A stretch of 43,397 nucleotides of DNA. Source: Bacteroides sp. (GTDB lineage: Bacteria > Bacteroidota > Bacteroidia > Bacteroidales > Bacteroidaceae). The notes beneath the pieces were generated by a model. It was not told the DNA's origin, ran no database searches, and saw only the letters and a list, made by a program, of their open reading frames with translations. Below are positions 40,674 through 43,397 of the stretch, piece after piece (the stretch's first letter is position 1; every line of letters begins with the position of its first letter). The DNA lies in the NCBI GenBank assembly GCA_017992695.1, contig JAGOOC010000015.1, positions 1 to 43,397 on the forward strand, written 5' to 3'. The position numbers and the translations under genes are program-made.

Positions 40674-40705
40674 TATCAATTATTACAAACTCTAATGTAC
40701 TACTT

Positions 40706-43129
40706 ATGAAGAGATTTAGCTTTTTAAAATTCATGTCGATTGCAATGATTGCATTGGCATGTACGCTTAATGTAAGCTGTGTAGATGATAATGACGATAC
40801 AGAGGCTCCTTATTTGGAAGTTTCACCTACTACATTGTCATTTGAAACGAGTGGACAACCGGTTGCTGGAAGTCAGTCTTTTTTCCAAATATCGACTAAC
40901 CGCCATTGGAAAGCAACCGTTCAAAGTGAAAAAACATGGGTTACCCTCTCTGCTACTGAAGGAGATGGGAGTGCCGATATTGAGGTAAGCATCCCCGAAG
41001 GCATTAACGATCAGGCAAATGTGACCATCGAAATCTCGAATAAAGTCGGAGTTTTGATGTCACAAACCGTAACCATTGTTAGCGGAAAGGTATTGCCAGC
41101 TACGGTTATTTATAATGAAACGTTTGGCACGGCTGCTCCCTCTGCGAGTCCTTATCCTTTTGTTGACGCGTATACCGGTTGGGCTAAAACAGGTACAGGC
41201 TCTTCAACCACCCAATATACCGGTATAGCAGCTTCTGTTCGCCAGTCGGGCAAATTAAGTGCCGGCTATGAAGGAGCCTCGGGCGGTTCAAAACTTTTCT
41301 TTGGATCGGGTTCTAATTTTGTTATCAATAAAATTGCGCTACAAACCCCGGAAGTCAATTTGAAACTGACCTTTGGTGGTAGCTATTCTAAAAATACGGA
41401 TGGAGTTTATGACAACGTGTTCAAACCCGAGAAGTTCCATTTCTATTTGAGCGCCGATGGCATTACATGGAGCGATGCACTGACTTATGAAACCAAACAA
41501 GCAGACGAGTTCTGGGTGTTTGCTACTTCTCATTTTACATTGAAGAGTCCTATTGCTACCCTTTATATTAAATATGAAGCAGGTGAAGCTTCTGTATTCT
41601 CTATCGACGACCCAACGCTTGTAACAGGGCCCGGTGGTCAAGAAGTGGTGTTTGGCAACACTCCTGAACCGGGTGAGGCTAAAGTTATCACAATTCCCGA
41701 GATGATTCAAGCAATGACAACCAGCCAAACGGTGCTTGATGCCACTGCCGATCGTTTCTTCGAAGCGATAGTGCAGAACGACACGGTGGGTGGAAATTAT
41801 TCATTCAATAACCTTATTCTGACTACTGTAGGTGCTACAACGGCAGGCAATGGTATTACTCTCTATGGTAGCCAGGTTGAACCAACTGCTATCAAAGTGA
41901 ACAAAGGCGATAAGGTGAAAGTTACTTTGTATAAAGGGCTAGCCAAAATCGTAAAATACAATGGAATGTACGAAGCAACCGGAGCCAAAGAAGATACATG
42001 GGCCAAGGTAGAAAAGATCGGTACAGCTACTGTAACGCCTGTGGTGATCACTGCAGATAAGTTGGCCGATTATCAAGGTATGCCTGTTACCATTCAGGGT
42101 GCAACCATTGCAACAGCAGGTGTTTGGGCTACGAATAGTGCTCTTTCTTCTCATAACTTTACAGCTCAAACTACTCCGTTTGTGGTATTCTGCAAAAAGG
42201 GAGCCGGTGTCTTTGTTGATGTACCCTTTAAGGCTGCAACAGCAAACATCAGTGGGTTGGCAGCGGTAAACAATAATGTTGGGCAACTTGTGCCGAGAGA
42301 TTTGAATGATGTACAGGCGTTCAGCTCAGCCGATCCGCTCATTACAGCGGTTGATCCTACATCGCTCAATTTTGATGCAGCAGGGGGAACCAAAACAATT
42401 ACGGTTACTGTTGTTAATCAAGGAAGCAATGTGCTTTCAGTAAGTGGGTTGAGTGCCACACTATCTGCTGCTGTAAACGGGACTACGGTAACAGTAACTG
42501 CAACTGAGAATGCTGGAGCAGCCATTAGTCAGACGCTTACTATTGCACTTGCAAACGGAAATGCAGTAACAATTCCAGTAACACAAGCTGCGAAAAGCAG
42601 TGGTGGTAGTACTACTGTCTCAATGAGTTCACAAAATATTGTAGACGGAAAAACGGGAACGGTCACTTTAGCCGTCAATAGTTATGGTTCACAGCTTGTT
42701 GCTGACCCAAATACCTGGTATACATGGGCTTCTAATAGCGTTAATTTCGCTGGAGCAAGAATTGGTGTCGCCCCAGCTAATAATGGAGGAGGTATTCAGG
42801 TTCAAGGTAATGACACCGATGCAACGAAACAAGGAAGAATTGCGAATGTTACAGCTTTACCTGCTATTCAATCCATGGTGATTGTATTACGTGTGGTCAA
42901 TACCAGTACGTACGATCCGGCTTATAATGTATACGCAGGAACAACTGTAAATCCTTCCAAAGCTGATGCGAATATAAGCAAAACCTCGACTTTTGCAACG
43001 GTTGATGGATACAGAGTCTATACGCAAACATTTGATTTTTCAAGTGGTAATTACACTTACTTTAGTATCATAAATGACTTGACCGGTGCATTGTATATTG
43101 ACTCGATTGCAATTACCTATAAGAAGTAA
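40706..43129 (+). CDS. surface lipoprotein with two BACON-type domains and a DUF5689-like region
   Basis: An 807-residue predicted lipoprotein. The signal peptide ends before Cys25 (LNVSC), followed by VDDNDD, an acidic stretch like the export signal of surface-exposed Bacteroides lipoproteins. Residues about 35-127 form a BACON-type beta-sandwich (YLEVSPTTLSFETSG, WVTLSATEGDGSADIEVSI). A beta-rich domain with IYNETFGTAAP and FHFYLSADGITWSDAL follows. About 330-460 looks like the DUF5689 OB-fold region (ITIPEMIQAM, FFEAIVQND, GDKVKVTLYKGLAKIVKYNG). A second BACON-like repeat (ITAVDPTSLNFDAAGGTKTI) lies near 548-635 and a final domain of about 170 residues carries GNYTYFSIIND. Such proteins usually bind glycans or support nearby hydrolases. 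The gene after it is another lipoprotein. Confidence 0.8.
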   Translation: MKRFSFLKFMSIAMIALACTLNVSCVDDNDDTEAPYLEVSPTTLSFETSGQPVAGSQSFFQISTNRHWKATVQSEKTWVTLSATEGDGSADIEVSIPEGINDQANVTIEISNKVGVLMSQTVTIVSGKVLPATVIYNETFGTAAPSASPYPFVDAYTGWAKTGTGSSTTQYTGIAASVRQSGKLSAGYEGASGGSKLFFGSGSNFVINKIALQTPEVNLKLTFGGSYSKNTDGVYDNVFKPEKFHFYLSADGITWSDALTYETKQADEFWVFATSHFTLKSPIATLYIKYEAGEASVFSIDDPTLVTGPGGQEVVFGNTPEPGEAKVITIPEMIQAMTTSQTVLDATADRFFEAIVQNDTVGGNYSFNNLILTTVGATTAGNGITLYGSQVEPTAIKVNKGDKVKVTLYKGLAKIVKYNGMYEATGAKEDTWAKVEKIGTATVTPVVITADKLADYQGMPVTIQGATIATAGVWATNSALSSHNFTAQTTPFVVFCKKGAGVFVDVPFKAATANISGLAAVNNNVGQLVPRDLNDVQAFSSADPLITAVDPTSLNFDAAGGTKTITVTVVNQGSNVLSVSGLSATLSAAVNGTTVTVTATENAGAAISQTLTIALANGNAVTIPVTQAAKSSGGSTTVSMSSQNIVDGKTGTVTLAVNSYGSQLVADPNTWYTWASNSVNFAGARIGVAPANNGGGIQVQGNDTDATKQGRIANVTALPAIQSMVIVLRVVNTSTYDPAYNVYAGTTVNPSKADANISKTSTFATVDGYRVYTQTFDFSSGNYTYFSIINDLTGALYIDSIAITYKK

Positions 43130-43155
43130 TTTGAGAATTGTTAATCATGGAAAAG

Positions 43156-43183
43156 ACTCTTGGGGATATTTATCCTCAAGAGT
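43156..43183. terminator. hairpin after the BACON lipoprotein gene
   Basis: ACTCTTGGGGAT at 43156-43167 and ATCCTCAAGAGT at 43172-43183 form a 12-pair stem (one G-U) with an ATTT loop, 26 bases after the stop. No T-tract follows, so it may only attenuate or protect the upstream mRNA. Confidence 0.5.
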
Positions 43184-43209
43184 TGAGGCCAACTAATCCA
43201 TACCACCCA

Positions 43210-43397
43210 ATGAATTTGATTCAGAAAAATTATTTAAGTCCGGTCAAGGTGCTGATGTTGGCTGCATTGCTACTCTGTGCCTCTGCCTGTAATCAAAGCG
43301 ATCCTGAAATTCCTTCTCAACCCAACGAGGCGTTTTGGAAAATTTCATCGACCGTTAGCTTTGCAGAGGGCTCATCGGCTATCATCATTACCGGAAC
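43210..43397 (+). CDS. lipoprotein, 5' part only (runs off the window)
   Basis: An open frame continues to the window end. From ATG 43210 it reads MNLIQKNYLSPVKVLMLAAL, then a lipobox ending CASAC (Cys27), followed by NQSDPE, a short polar and acidic stretch like that of surface lipoproteins. About 62 residues are visible. An earlier in-frame ATG at 43147 would place the hairpin 43156-43183 inside the gene and a 21-residue polar stretch before the signal peptide, so 43210 is more likely. The visible mature part (EAFWKISSTVSFAEGSSAII) is too short to assign a family. It is probably linked to the BACON lipoprotein before it. Confidence 0.7.
   Translation, partial: MNLIQKNYLSPVKVLMLAALLLCASACNQSDPEIPSQPNEAFWKISSTVSFAEGSSAIIITG

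Overview
The window reads as a piece of a Bacteroides-type chromosome (order Bacteroidales). Upstream of many genes I see the Bacteroidetes sigma-ABfr promoter, a -7 box TAnnTTTG, in several cases with a -33 TTTG 19 to 21 bases upstream. The protein families also fit: DUF3805, DUF4251, DUF4492 in front of cydAB, DUF5686, a BACON-domain surface lipoprotein and an LA_2272-type surface repeat protein. Shine-Dalgarno sites are weak or absent, as is usual in this phylum. This is inferred from the sequence; no database was searched.

Layout. 1-1740 holds a three-gene HipB/HipS-like/HipA-kinase toxin-antitoxin module on the minus strand with repeated operator-like sites before it. 1870-5482 is a plus-strand operon of a DUF3805 protein, an ABC-F ATPase and a PHP-family histidinol-phosphatase-like protein. 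5490-6725 (minus) is an orphan FucI-like protein. 6901-9351 (plus) is an aminotransferase followed by a LolC/E-type permease, and 9361-10533 (minus) is a membrane glycosyltransferase. Two minus-strand tRNA genes (Ser-GCU, Glu-CUC) follow, each with its own terminator-like hairpin. A YidE/AspT-family transporter (plus) faces a surface-repeat protein and an acyl-CoA ligase (minus). fcl and gmd (minus) make GDP-L-fucose. gnd-zwf-pgl (plus) is the complete oxidative pentose phosphate branch. DUF4492-cydA-cydB (plus) encodes cytochrome bd oxidase.

25344-31373 (minus) is a probable operon of a 2-epimerase-like protein with lost catalytic residues, a DUF5686 outer-membrane protein, RarA and a D-2-hydroxyacid dehydrogenase. 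Then come a TRIC-family channel (plus), a DUF4251 protein (minus), an orphan ECF sigma factor (plus), a carboxyltransferase whose biotinyl-like domain lacks the biotin lysine (plus), an overlapping OmpA-like lipoprotein and MtgA (minus), a MATE exporter (minus), Hcp (minus, with a palindrome that looks like an HcpR/Crp-Fnr operator), a large BACON surface lipoprotein (plus), and the start of another lipoprotein that runs off the end.

Most of the window is ordinary core genome. The parts most worth a second look are the split Hip toxin-antitoxin module and its operators, the degenerate 2-epimerase, the lysine-less biotinyl domain, the intergenic 22-23 bp repeat arrays at 11068-11201 and 18199-18320, the Hcp operator, and several perfect intergenic inverted repeats.
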